From NCBI RefSeq assembly GCF_004353505.1, contig NZ_SMNQ01000019.1, forward strand, positions 1-64,000: a DNA stretch of 64,000 bases. The letters are read 5' to 3'. Made by a program: the position numbers and the translations under genes. The stretch is from Streptomyces sp. WAC05374 (GTDB lineage Bacteria; Actinomycetota; Actinomycetes; Streptomycetales; Streptomycetaceae). Under the pieces are notes generated by a model, which saw only the letters and a list, made by a program, of their open reading frames with translations, made no database searches and had not been told where the DNA came from. Shown in pieces: positions 35,602 through 43,983 of this stretch; positions within the stretch are counted from its first letter, which is position 1; each line of letters begins with the position of its first letter.

Positions 35602-36383
35602 CCCCGGACAGCACAGGCAGAATCCGCACCGACATCGCGCACAACGCCCGGGTCTGGAACTACTGGCTGGGCGGCAAGGACAACTATCCCGTCGACCGCG
35701 CGGTCGGCGACCAGGTCGTCGCGATGTACCCGAGCATCGGCGAAGTCGCCCGCGCGGACCGGGCGTTCCTCGGCAGGGCCGTCACCTACCTGGCCGGGGA
35801 GGCGGGCGTCCGGCAGTTCCTGGACATCGGCACGGGCCTGCCGACCGCCGACAACACCCACGAGGTCGCGCAGCGCATCGCCCCCGACGCACGGGTGGTG
35901 TACGTCGACAACGACCCGATCGTCCTCACCCACGCCCGCGCGCTGCTCACCAGCTCGCCCGAGGGCCGGACCGAGTACGTCGACGCGGACGCGCACCGGC
36001 CGGAGCTGATCGTGGAGGCGGTCCGGCCGGTCCTGGACCTCGGTCGGCCGGTCGCGGTGATGATGCTCGGCATCCTCAACTTCGTCCTGGACACCGACGA
36101 GGCCCGGTCGATCGTGCGGACGCTGATGGCGGCCATGCCGTCCGGCAGCCACCTGGTGCTGACCCACCCGACGCTGGAGCTGGGCGGCGAGGGCAACGCG
36201 GAGGCGATGGAGTTCTGGAACAAGAACGCCACCCCGCCGATCACCGCCCGCAGCCGCGCCGAGTTCGCGTCCTTCCTGGACGGCCTGGAGATCCTGGAGC
36301 CGGGCATCGTGTCGTGCGCGAGCTGGCGGTTCGCGGCGGCGACGGAGGTGGCGCAGTTCGGCGCGGTCGCCCGCAAGCCGTGA
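35598..36383 (+). CDS. SAM-dependent methyltransferase, PF04672 (DUF574) family
   Basis: This 261-residue protein begins with the family hallmark RIRTDIAHNARVWNYWLGGK followed by DNYPVDRAVGDQV. It also has FLDIGTGLPTADNTHEVAQ as the SAM-binding loop and VVYVDNDPIVLTHARALL as the acidic loop. The family is strongly expanded in Streptomyces and its substrates are unknown. The GTG start overlaps the phosphodiesterase stop, and its own stop overlaps the histidine kinase start, both as GTGA. Confidence 0.9.
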   Translation: MTPDSTGRIRTDIAHNARVWNYWLGGKDNYPVDRAVGDQVVAMYPSIGEVARADRAFLGRAVTYLAGEAGVRQFLDIGTGLPTADNTHEVAQRIAPDARVVYVDNDPIVLTHARALLTSSPEGRTEYVDADAHRPELIVEAVRPVLDLGRPVAVMMLGILNFVLDTDEARSIVRTLMAAMPSGSHLVLTHPTLELGGEGNAEAMEFWNKNATPPITARSRAEFASFLDGLEILEPGIVSCASWRFAAATEVAQFGAVARKP

Positions 36384-37510
36384 TACGCCCGGCCGGCCGG
36401 GTCCGCCGCTGGGCCGTGACCGGGCCGGCCGGCCGGCTCCGCCCCTGGGCCGTGGACGCGGGCCTGGCGCTGCTGGTCCAGGCCGCGATGACCATGCCGT
36501 TCGTCGTGCCGCGCGACCCGGCCCTGCCGCCGGCCACGTGGACGGCGTACGGGCTGACGGCCCTGACCGTGCTGCCGCTGGTCTGGCGGCGCCGGGCTCC
36601 GGTCGGGGTCCTGCTGGCGATCCTCGCGACGAGCGCGCTGTACGAGCTGGCGGTGAACGGGCCGGGCCAGCCGCTCCCGTACGCGGGGCTGGTGATCGTC
36701 TACACGATCGCCGCCCTGTCACCGCCCCGCACCCGGGTGGCCGTGGCGGCGATGCTGCCGGTGATCATCACGGGGTCGGTGTGGCTCAACACCCGCTCGG
36801 CCAGGGAGCTGTTGTTCGCCCTGTTCGTGTTCGGCGCGGCGTACGCCCTCGGGCGGCTCACCGACACGCGCCAGCGGTACGCCGCCGCCCGTGAACGGGC
36901 CCGGATCGCCCGGGAGATGCACGACATCCTGTCGCACGCCGTGAGCCTGATGGTGGTGCAGGCGGAGGCGGGGCCGGTCGCGGTGCGCACGGCCCCGGAG
37001 CGGGCGGAGGCGGCGTTCGACGCGATCTCGGAGACGGGCCGGGAGGCGATGGCACAACTGCGCGGCATGCTGGGCGTGTTGCGGGAGGACACCGGCGCGG
37101 CACCGCCCCGGGCGCCGCAGCCGGACACGGGCGAGCTGCCGGCGCTGCTGGAGCGCGTACGCCGCAGCGGCCTGGACGTCTCCTACGAGGTGACCGGCGC
37201 CGCCCGCGCCCTGCCGCCCGCGCTCGGGGCGACCGTGTACCGGGTGGTGCAGGAGGCGCTGACGAACACGGTGAAGCACGCGGCGGCACGGGCGGCCACC
37301 GTGCGGCTGGCGTACGGGGAGGACGAGGTGGAGGTCACGGTGACGGACGACGGGCGCGGCTCCAGGGGCGTGGGCGGTGGTCACGGGCTGACCGGTGTGC
37401 GGGAGCGGGCGGCGGCGCACGGCGGGCGCGCCGTGTGCGGGCCGGGCCCGGACGGGCGGGGCTTCCGGGTCGCGGTGTCGCTGCCGCTGGGCGGAGGGGT
37501 GCGGGCGTGA
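36380..37510 (+). CDS. Sensor histidine kinase (NarL-partner, HisKA_3 type)
   Basis: This 376-residue membrane sensor has about five helices in residues 20-160 and no large extracellular domain. The phospho-acceptor H181 lies in RIAREMHDILSHAVSLM (HisKA_3). An HATPase domain follows with VVQEALTNTVKHA, VTDDGRG and GGHGLTGVRERA. GTG 36380 overlaps the methyltransferase stop (GTGA). Its stop overlaps the regulator start in the same way, so the pair is tightly coupled. The signal is unknown; short sensing regions of this sort often respond to membrane stress. Confidence 0.92.
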   Translation: MIRPAGRVRRWAVTGPAGRLRPWAVDAGLALLVQAAMTMPFVVPRDPALPPATWTAYGLTALTVLPLVWRRRAPVGVLLAILATSALYELAVNGPGQPLPYAGLVIVYTIAALSPPRTRVAVAAMLPVIITGSVWLNTRSARELLFALFVFGAAYALGRLTDTRQRYAAARERARIAREMHDILSHAVSLMVVQAEAGPVAVRTAPERAEAAFDAISETGREAMAQLRGMLGVLREDTGAAPPRAPQPDTGELPALLERVRRSGLDVSYEVTGAARALPPALGATVYRVVQEALTNTVKHAAARAATVRLAYGEDEVEVTVTDDGRGSRGVGGGHGLTGVRERAAAHGGRAVCGPGPDGRGFRVAVSLPLGGGVRA

Positions 37511-38187
37511 TCCGGGTGGTGGTGGCCGACGACCAGGAACTGGTGCGCGGCGGATTCGCGATGATCCTGGACGCCCAGCCGGACATCGAGGTGGTCGCCG
37601 AGGCGGACGACGGCGCGGAGGCGGTCGACGCGGTGCGGCGCCACGCCCCCGAGGTGGCGCTGCTGGACGTGCGGATGCCGGTCATGGACGGCATCGAGGC
37701 GTGCCGGGCGATCAGCGCGGGCAGCTCCTGCCGGACGGTGATGCTGACGACGTTCGACTCCGACGAGTATGTGTACGAGGCGCTGCACGCGGGGGCGAGC
37801 GGCTTCCTGCTGAAGGACGTGCGGCGCGACGACCTGGTGCACGCGGTGCGGGTGGTGGCGCGGGGTGACGCGCTGCTCGCGCCGTCCGTGGCCCGCCGCC
37901 TCGTCGAGGAGTACACCGCCGGTGGCCCGCGCAGGACGGACGGCGCCAGGCTGGGGGCGCTGACCGCCCGTGAGCGCGAGACGCTGCTGATGCTGGGGCG
38001 GGGGCTGTCGAACGCGGAGATCGCCGCGGAGTTCGTCGTCAGCGAGCACACGGTGAAGACGCACGTCGGCAACGTGCTGTCCAAGCTGGGGCTGAGGGAC
38101 CGTGTGCAGGCGGTCATCTGCGCGTACGAGACGGGTCTGATCACCGCCGGCTCTCCCCCGCCGGAGGGAGGACGGCCCGGTCGATGA
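37507..38187 (+). CDS. NarL/LuxR-family response regulator
   Basis: The 226-residue protein has a receiver domain with D54 as phosphorylation site (LLDVRMPVMDG) and the acidic pair ADD at 7-9. Lys near 105 lies in FLLKDV. The C-terminal helix-turn-helix is LTARERETLLMLGRGLSNAEIAAEFVVSEHTVKTHVGNVL. It is the cognate partner of the kinase encoded just upstream (GTGA overlap). The serine hydrolase gene 88 bases downstream is a plausible target. Confidence 0.93.
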   Translation: MIRVVVADDQELVRGGFAMILDAQPDIEVVAEADDGAEAVDAVRRHAPEVALLDVRMPVMDGIEACRAISAGSSCRTVMLTTFDSDEYVYEALHAGASGFLLKDVRRDDLVHAVRVVARGDALLAPSVARRLVEEYTAGGPRRTDGARLGALTARERETLLMLGRGLSNAEIAAEFVVSEHTVKTHVGNVLSKLGLRDRVQAVICAYETGLITAGSPPPEGGRPGR

Positions 38188-38275
38188 TCCCCCGCTGCGG
38201 CGATCCGGCCGGGGCGGGGCCGTCAGCAGGATGGGAGCCGTCCGATCACCGGCCGTCCCACCTGGAGTCCTGACC

Positions 38276-39460
38276 ATGAACACATGCACGCGTACCCTCC
38301 TCGCCACGGCGCTCGCTCTCGGTGTGGCGGCGGGCCCGCTGGCCGCCCCCGCCACCGCGCTGAGCCGCCCCGCCCCGGCAACGGCGACGGCACCGGCACC
38401 GGCCGGCGCCCGCGGCAGCTCCGCGCCGGACGCCGGTGCGCTGCGCGCCGCGCTCGCCGGCCTTCCGGACGCCGGCACGACCGCCGCCCTGGTCCGGGTG
38501 GGCGGCACCGGCGGCGACTGGCACGGCAGCGCGGGCGTGCACGACCTGAGGAGCGGCCGCCCGGCGGACCCGCACGGACGCTTCCGGGCCGGTTCGGTGA
38601 CCAAGGTGTTCACGGCGGCGGTGGTGCTCCAGCTCGCCGGCGAGGGCGCGGTGGACCTCGACGGGTACGTCCGGGACTACCTGCCGGACCTGATCCCGGC
38701 CGCGTACGGCAAGGTCACCGTGCGCCAGCTCCTCGACCACACGCACGGGCTGCCGGACGGCGACTTCCCCGGCAAGGACCTGAACGCGTGGTACGCGCAC
38801 CGCTTCGACGTGCACGACCCGCGCCGGATCGTCGCCTCCGCGACCGCCAAGACGCCCATCGCCCCGCCGGGGACGGCCCAGCGGTACGGCAACATCGGGT
38901 ACACGGTCGCCGGCCTGCTGATCGAGCGCGTCACGGGCGGGACGTACGCGGACCAGGTCACCCGCCGCATCCTGCGGCCGCTCGGGCTGCACGGCACGTA
39001 CTTCCCGGGCACCTCCCCGCGCATCCGGGGCCCGCACAACCACGGCTACCAGGTCTTCCCGCTGCCGGACGGCACCACCGAGCTGCGCGACGTGACGGTG
39101 TGGGGCGTCACGGACGGCTGGGCGGCAGGCGACATCGTCTCGACGACCGCCGACCTGGAGCGGTTCCTGCTGGCCCTGTTCCGCGGGCGGGTGGTGCGCG
39201 GCCCGCTGCTGAAGGAGATGTTCACCGTTCCGGCGGGGGTGCCCGGCGCGACGATGAGCGCGGGCCTCCAGCGGTACGTGGCGGAGGACGGCCGCGTGCT
39301 GTGGCTGAAGACCGGCGGCCGGTGGGGCTACAACACGGTGATCGCGGCCACCGAGGACCTCTCCCGCACCCTGGTGTACTCCGTGAACTCCACGGACGCC
39401 AAGGGCAGGAACATGAACCCGGTGGCCGAGCGGATCATGCGGGCGGCGTTCGCGCGCTGA
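38276..39460 (+). CDS. Secreted serine hydrolase (class C beta-lactamase / D-Ala-D-Ala carboxypeptidase family)
   Basis: The 394-residue precursor has a signal peptide (about 1-29), then an Ala/Pro-rich linker and a beta-lactamase-like domain. The nucleophile motif S107-V-T-K110 and the Y204-G-N motif are present. The third motif appears to be KTGGRWGY near residue 345. Such enzymes may trim peptidoglycan stem peptides or hydrolyse esters and D-amino-acid peptides. ATG 38276 has CTGGAG 8 bases upstream. A paralogue lies at 48753-49916, near another two-component system. Confidence 0.88.
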   Translation: MNTCTRTLLATALALGVAAGPLAAPATALSRPAPATATAPAPAGARGSSAPDAGALRAALAGLPDAGTTAALVRVGGTGGDWHGSAGVHDLRSGRPADPHGRFRAGSVTKVFTAAVVLQLAGEGAVDLDGYVRDYLPDLIPAAYGKVTVRQLLDHTHGLPDGDFPGKDLNAWYAHRFDVHDPRRIVASATAKTPIAPPGTAQRYGNIGYTVAGLLIERVTGGTYADQVTRRILRPLGLHGTYFPGTSPRIRGPHNHGYQVFPLPDGTTELRDVTVWGVTDGWAAGDIVSTTADLERFLLALFRGRVVRGPLLKEMFTVPAGVPGATMSAGLQRYVAEDGRVLWLKTGGRWGYNTVIAATEDLSRTLVYSVNSTDAKGRNMNPVAERIMRAAFAR

Positions 39461-39478
39461 TCCGCGCCCGGGACCGCC

Positions 39479-39694
39479 CTACTCGCCGGTGTCCCGCGTC
39501 TCCGTGTCCTTCTCCTCCGCCTCGACGCCCTTCAGTGGTTCGCCGCCCTCGGTGCCCTCGCCGGGGCGGTAGCCCTCCGCCGCGCTCGCCGTGCCGGGGA
39601 CGGTACGGCGGGTCGCCTGCTGTTCCGCGCCCGAGTGGGCCCCCGGCCCGCGCTCGTGGGGCTCGTGGGCGCCGCGGTCGTGCTGCTGGCTCAT
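39479..39694 (-). CDS. Small hydrophilic protein of unknown function
   Basis: This 71-residue protein is highly charged, with His- and Gln-rich beginning MSQQHDRGAHEPHERG and acidic end EAEEKDTETRDTGE. It has no hydrophobic core and is predicted disordered. A strong GGGAGGAAGC ribosome site precedes the ATG at 39694, which supports expression. It is convergent with the serine hydrolase gene and divergent from the kinase gene. I do not recognise the family. Confidence 0.6.
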   Translation of the reverse strand: MSQQHDRGAHEPHERGPGAHSGAEQQATRRTVPGTASAAEGYRPGEGTEGGEPLKGVEAEEKDTETRDTGE

Positions 39695-39812
39695 GCTTCC
39701 TCCCTGGTCGCGGGCCGTCCGGGTACCCGCCACCGGGCCTCGCACGCCCACCGGCCGCACGGAAAGCGGCGAGCGAGCCGGTGACCGAGCGTCACTGTGC
39801 GAAGATCCGACG

Positions 39813-41741
39813 GTGCAACCGATCAGCGCTGAAGACCCCACCTGGATAGGCCCGTACCGCCTCCTCGGACGGCTGGGCGAAGGCGGCATGGGCCGTGTCT
39901 ACCTCGCGCGCAGCGAGGGCGGCCGGACCGTCGCCGTGAAGCTGGTGCTCCGTCAGTTGGCGCAGGACGGGGAGTTCCGGCAGCGGTTCGCCCAGGAGGT
40001 GGCCGCGGCGCGGCGGGTCGGCGGACGGTGGACGGCGCCGGTGCTGGACGCCGACACCGGGGCGGCGATGCCCTGGGTCGCGACGGGCTACATCCCGGGG
40101 CCGTCCCTGTCGGAGGTCGTGGGCAAGGACCACGGGCCCCTGCCCGGTACGTCCGTGCGCGCCCTGGCGAGCGGGCTCTCCCAGGCGCTGGAGGCCATCC
40201 ACTCCGTGGGCCTGGTGCACCGCGACCTGAAGCCCTCGAACGTCCTGGTGACCGTGGACGGCCCGCGTGTGATCGACTTCGGCATCGCCCGGGCGCTGGA
40301 CGCGCACAGCTCCGCGGGTGACGTCAGGACCCGTACCGGAGCGGTCGTCGGCTCGCCCGGTTTCATGGCGCCGGAGCAGGTGCGCGGGGAGAGCATCACC
40401 ACCGCGTCGGACGTGTTCTGCCTGGGCGCGGTCCTGGCGTACGCGGCGACGGGACGGATGCCGTTCGGCAGCGCCGAGAGCGGCATCCACAGCCTGATGT
40501 ACCGGATCGTGCAGGAGGAACCCGATCTGGAGGGGGTGCCGCAGCGGCTCACCGGTCTGGTCAGGGCCTGTCTGATCAAGGACCCGGAGGGCCGGCCGTC
40601 GGTCGCGGAGCTGATCGAGGCGACACGGGACGCCGAACCGGCGGGGGCCTGGCTGCCGGGGGCGCTGCTGGCGCAGCTCGGCCGGCGGGCGGCGCGGCTG
40701 CTGGACGCGGAGGCGCCCGCGGCGGCCCACGGCCCCGGGGGCCGGCCGCAGCAGCAGCCGCACCTGGGGCAGCCGTACGCGCCGACGGTGTTCCAGACGC
40801 CGCCTCCCACGCCGCAGCCCCAGCCGCAGTCCCATCCGTACCCGCACCACGTACCCGCCCAGCACCTGTCCCCGCCGTACATGCCCCCTCAGCAGATGGC
40901 TCCTCGGGGCAACGGGACCGGGAGCGGGGCGCGGGTGGCGCTGATCGTGCTGGGCATCGTGATCGGCCTGCCGGTGGTGGCCATCGTCCTGCTCGCCCTC
41001 ATCGGCCTGCTCGTCGGCGAGGAGGAGAAGAGCGGGGGCGACGTCCGCGAGCCGGCCGGTGCCGTGCCGGACGCCTACGTCGGCGCGTGGGAGGGCGTGA
41101 TGCGGGCGGGCACCGACGGCGAGTTCCAGGGGCGTTTCGACATCGTGCAGGGCGAGAAGGGCCGGACGGTGGCCACGGTCACGTACACCCTTCCGCACGC
41201 GTACTGCCAGGACCGCGCCCCGCTGGTGTCCGCCGCCGAGGAGAAGATCGTCCTGGGCGGCGGCAGCAGGGCGAGGAGCGTGCCCGCCGGGACGAAGAGC
41301 TGTGCGAAGGCGTCGCAGAACCAGGTGCTCAAGGCGCAGCCGGACGGCACGCTGCTGTGGGAGACCATGGGCGCGTCCACGACGCTCAAGCCGGCGGAGA
41401 CGAGTGACCTCGCGGTCCACCCGAAGTTCATCGGCACCTGGGACCTCCCGGCGGAGCCCGCCGTGAACGGCCTGCGGCTGACGATCGAGCAGGGTGCGAT
41501 CGGTGACGAGGTCGCGACGGCGATCGGGGCGGGCTCCCTGAAGGAGTGCCGGTGGAAGGCCGTGCTCTCCGGTGCGCACAGCGACCGGCTGGTGCTCGGG
41601 CCGCTCACCTCGGCGAAGAAAGCCTGTCCGGTACGGGGCTCGATGGTGATCACCCCGGCGGGCGAGGGGAAGCTCTACGTGAAGCGCGCCGACCGGCCCG
41701 CGGGCGCCGGCCAGGAGGAGCTGAACCGCCGCGAGCCCTGA
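39813..41741 (+). CDS. Membrane Ser/Thr protein kinase (PknB-type)
   Basis: The 642-residue protein has an N-terminal Hanks-type kinase domain (about 13-272). It shows the glycine loop LGEGGMGRVY, Lys43, HRDLKPSN with catalytic D138, D155-F-G and APEQV. A Pro/Gln/His-rich juxtamembrane segment (about 300-370) and one membrane helix (374-401) follow. The extracellular domain of about 240 residues has several Cys (YCQDR, KSCAK, LKECRW, KKACPV) and no PASTA repeats; I cannot name it. GTG 39813 is chosen because the kinase fold begins directly afterwards; the ribosome site is weak. Confidence 0.92.
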   Translation: MQPISAEDPTWIGPYRLLGRLGEGGMGRVYLARSEGGRTVAVKLVLRQLAQDGEFRQRFAQEVAAARRVGGRWTAPVLDADTGAAMPWVATGYIPGPSLSEVVGKDHGPLPGTSVRALASGLSQALEAIHSVGLVHRDLKPSNVLVTVDGPRVIDFGIARALDAHSSAGDVRTRTGAVVGSPGFMAPEQVRGESITTASDVFCLGAVLAYAATGRMPFGSAESGIHSLMYRIVQEEPDLEGVPQRLTGLVRACLIKDPEGRPSVAELIEATRDAEPAGAWLPGALLAQLGRRAARLLDAEAPAAAHGPGGRPQQQPHLGQPYAPTVFQTPPPTPQPQPQSHPYPHHVPAQHLSPPYMPPQQMAPRGNGTGSGARVALIVLGIVIGLPVVAIVLLALIGLLVGEEEKSGGDVREPAGAVPDAYVGAWEGVMRAGTDGEFQGRFDIVQGEKGRTVATVTYTLPHAYCQDRAPLVSAAEEKIVLGGGSRARSVPAGTKSCAKASQNQVLKAQPDGTLLWETMGASTTLKPAETSDLAVHPKFIGTWDLPAEPAVNGLRLTIEQGAIGDEVATAIGAGSLKECRWKAVLSGAHSDRLVLGPLTSAKKACPVRGSMVITPAGEGKLYVKRADRPAGAGQEELNRREP

Positions 41742-41798
41742 CCGCGTCCCGGACGGACGGGGCACGGACGCACGGCGCACGGACGCACCGGGCACAAG

Positions 41799-41842
41799 GG
41801 GGCGGGCGGGCCCGGGGACGACTCCCCCGGCCCGCCCGCCCC
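41799..41842. terminator. Bidirectional stem-loop between convergent kinase and aldehyde dehydrogenase genes
   Basis: GGGGCGGGCGGGCC (41799-41812) pairs perfectly with GGCCCGCCCGCCCC (41829-41842). The inner bases GGGG and CCCC can extend the stem past one mismatch. Genes end 57 bases before it on the plus strand and 18 bases after it on the minus strand. Confidence 0.82.
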
Positions 41843-41859
41843 TTCGGCGTGACGGTGGG

Positions 41860-43296
41860 TCAGCCCAGCGAGGTCATCACGTGCTTGACGCGCGTGTAGT
41901 CCTCGAAGCCGTACGACGAGAGGTCCTTGCCGTAGCCGGACTTCTTGAAGCCGCCGTGCGGCATCTCCGCGACCAGCGGGATGTGGGTGTTGATCCACAC
42001 GCAGCCGAAGTCCAGCGCCTTGGACATGCGCATCGCGCGGGCGTGGTCCTTCGTCCAGACGGAGGAGGCGAGCGCGTACTCGACGCCGTTGGCGTACTCG
42101 ACGGCCTGCTCCTCGTCGCGGAAGGACTGGACGGTGATGACCGGGCCGAAGACCTCGTTCTGGACGATCTCGTCGTCCTGCTTGAGGCCGGAGACGACGG
42201 TCGGGGCGTAGAAGTAGCCCTTGTCGCCGACCCGGTGGCCGCCCGCCTCGACCTTGGCGTGGGCGGGGAGGCGGTCGATGAAGCCGGTGACCTGCTTGAG
42301 CTGGTTGGCGTTGTTCAGCGGGCCGTAGAGCACGTCGGCGTCGTCCGGCTGACCGGTCTTGGTCTCGGACGCGGCCTTGGCGAGCGCGGCGACGAACTCG
42401 TCGTGGATGGACTCGTGGACGAGCACGCGGGTGGCGGCGGTGCAGTCCTGGCCGGCGTTGAAGAAGCCGGCGACGGAGATGTCCTCGACGGCCTTGTCGA
42501 TGTCGGTGTCCTCGAAGACGACGACCGGTGCCTTGCCGCCCAGCTCCAGGTGGACGCGCTTGACGTCCTTGGCGGCGGACTCGGCGACCTGCATGCCGGC
42601 GCGTACGGAGCCGGTGATGGAGGCCATGGCGGGGGTGCGGTGCTCGACCATGGCGCGGCCGGTCTCGCGGTCGCCGCAGATGACGTTGAAGACGCCCTTG
42701 GGGACGATGGAGCCGATGATCTCGGCGATCAGCACGGTGGAGGCGGGCGTGGTGTCCGACGGCTTGAGGACCACGGTGTTGCCCGCGGCCAGCGCCGGGG
42801 CGAACTTCCACACGGCCATCATCATCGGGTAGTTCCACGGCGCGACCTGGGCGCAGACGCCGACCGGCTCACGGCGGATGATCGAGGTCATGCCCTCCAT
42901 GTACTCACCGGCGGACTTGCCCTCGAGCAGCCGCGCGGCGCCCGCGAAGAAGCGGATCTGGTCCACCATCGGGGGCACCTCTTCGGTGCGGGTGAGCTCG
43001 ATCGGCTTGCCGGTGTTCTCCGACTCGGCCGCGATGAGGTCCTCGGCCCGCTCCTCGAAGGCGTCGGCGATCTTCAGCAGCACCTTCTGGCGCTCGGCCG
43101 GCGTGGTGTCGCGCCAGGCGGGGAATGCGGCCGCGGCGGCCTCCATGGCGGCGTCGACGTCCGCCTGGCCGGAGAGCGGAGAAGTGGCGTACACCTCGCC
43201 GGTGGCCGGGTTGACCACGTCGATGGTCCGTCCGTCGGCGGCGTCCCGGAACTCCCCGTTGATGTAGTTGCGCAGACGACGCAGCTCGGTGGTCAC
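41860..43296 (-). CDS. Gamma-aminobutyraldehyde dehydrogenase-type aldehyde dehydrogenase (second copy)
   Basis: This aldehyde dehydrogenase of 478 residues is closely related to the one at 30830-32335. It has FNAGQDCTAATRVLV with the catalytic Cys, HLELGGKAPVVVF with the general base, and APWNYPMMMAVWK. The C-terminal EMPHGGFKKSGYGKDLS is typical of aminobutyraldehyde dehydrogenases. It is divergent from an Lrp/AsnC regulator and an aminotransferase, which together suggest a putrescine transamination route giving aminobutyraldehyde and then GABA. Confidence 0.88.
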   Translation of the reverse strand: MTTELRRLRNYINGEFRDAADGRTIDVVNPATGEVYATSPLSGQADVDAAMEAAAAAFPAWRDTTPAERQKVLLKIADAFEERAEDLIAAESENTGKPIELTRTEEVPPMVDQIRFFAGAARLLEGKSAGEYMEGMTSIIRREPVGVCAQVAPWNYPMMMAVWKFAPALAAGNTVVLKPSDTTPASTVLIAEIIGSIVPKGVFNVICGDRETGRAMVEHRTPAMASITGSVRAGMQVAESAAKDVKRVHLELGGKAPVVVFEDTDIDKAVEDISVAGFFNAGQDCTAATRVLVHESIHDEFVAALAKAASETKTGQPDDADVLYGPLNNANQLKQVTGFIDRLPAHAKVEAGGHRVGDKGYFYAPTVVSGLKQDDEIVQNEVFGPVITVQSFRDEEQAVEYANGVEYALASSVWTKDHARAMRMSKALDFGCVWINTHIPLVAEMPHGGFKKSGYGKDLSSYGFEDYTRVKHVMTSLG

Positions 43297-43428
43297 TTGC
43301 CACCCCTCCTGTCGGTCTCGTGGTTCTCGTTGTCCACGTGCTGGACAGCCCCACCCTAATCGCTGAACCCACGCTTTCGACAGGCCCGACGCCCCACAAC
43401 TTCGGATTCAGTCGCTTTGGATCTCCAG

Positions 43429-43442
43429 AACAACGAATTTCC
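43429..43442. promoter_or_regulatory. A/T-rich motif AACAACGAATTTCC in the divergent polyamine control region
   Basis: The motif stands out in a GC-rich gap of 193 bases and resembles AACAAGGGATTCC in the control region of the first polyamine operon. It is flanked by CCAGA (43425-43429) and TCTGG (43447-43451). It lies between an Lrp/AsnC gene and a divergent aldehyde dehydrogenase gene, which is where an Lrp-type autoregulatory site would be expected. Confidence 0.45.
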
Positions 43443-43489
43443 TCGATCTGGGGTTGCGCGAGTGACGAGACTCGGTGCACAGTGAAGGC

Positions 43490-43981
43490 GTGGCCAGTCG
43501 AAGCGCAGACCCCAGGGCCGGGAACGGATCGTCACCGACGATCGACGCCGTATCCCTGGCGATCATCGAACAGCTCCAGGAGGACGGACGCCGTCCGTAC
43601 GCCGCCATCGGGAAGGCCGTCGGCCTGTCGGAGGCGGCGGTGCGGCAGCGCGTCCAGAAGCTCCTCGATCAGGGCGTCATGCAGATCGTCGCCGTCACCG
43701 ACCCGCTCACCGTCGGCTTCCGCCGGCAGGCGATGGTCGGGATCAACGTCGAGGGCGACGTGGAGCAGGTGGCGGACGCGGTGACGGCCATGGCCGAGTG
43801 CGAGTACGTGGTGATGACCGCGGGCTCCTTCGACCTCATGGTGGAGATCGTCTGCGAGGACGACGACCACCTCCTGGATGTGATCAACAAGCGCATCCGC
43901 ACACTCCCCGGCGTGCGCTCCACCGAGAGCTTCGTCTACCTCAAGCTCAAGAAGCAGACCTATATGTGGGGAACCCGATAG
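43490..43981 (+). CDS. Lrp/AsnC-family transcriptional regulator, probable polyamine catabolism regulator
   Basis: This 163-residue protein has an N-terminal winged helix (IDAVSLAIIEQLQEDGRRPYAAIGKAVGLSEAAVRQRVQKLLD) and a C-terminal RAM domain for ligand-dependent oligomerisation (about 75-150). GTG 43490 is my choice; GTG 43475 in frame would add five residues. The aminotransferase gene follows after 2 bases, so they form an operon. I recall that the S. coelicolor protein in this position (EpuRI, SCO5656) controls polyamine utilisation genes, which fits the neighbours here. Confidence 0.88.
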   Translation: MASRSADPRAGNGSSPTIDAVSLAIIEQLQEDGRRPYAAIGKAVGLSEAAVRQRVQKLLDQGVMQIVAVTDPLTVGFRRQAMVGINVEGDVEQVADAVTAMAECEYVVMTAGSFDLMVEIVCEDDDHLLDVINKRIRTLPGVRSTESFVYLKLKKQTYMWGTR

Positions 43982-43983
43982 CC

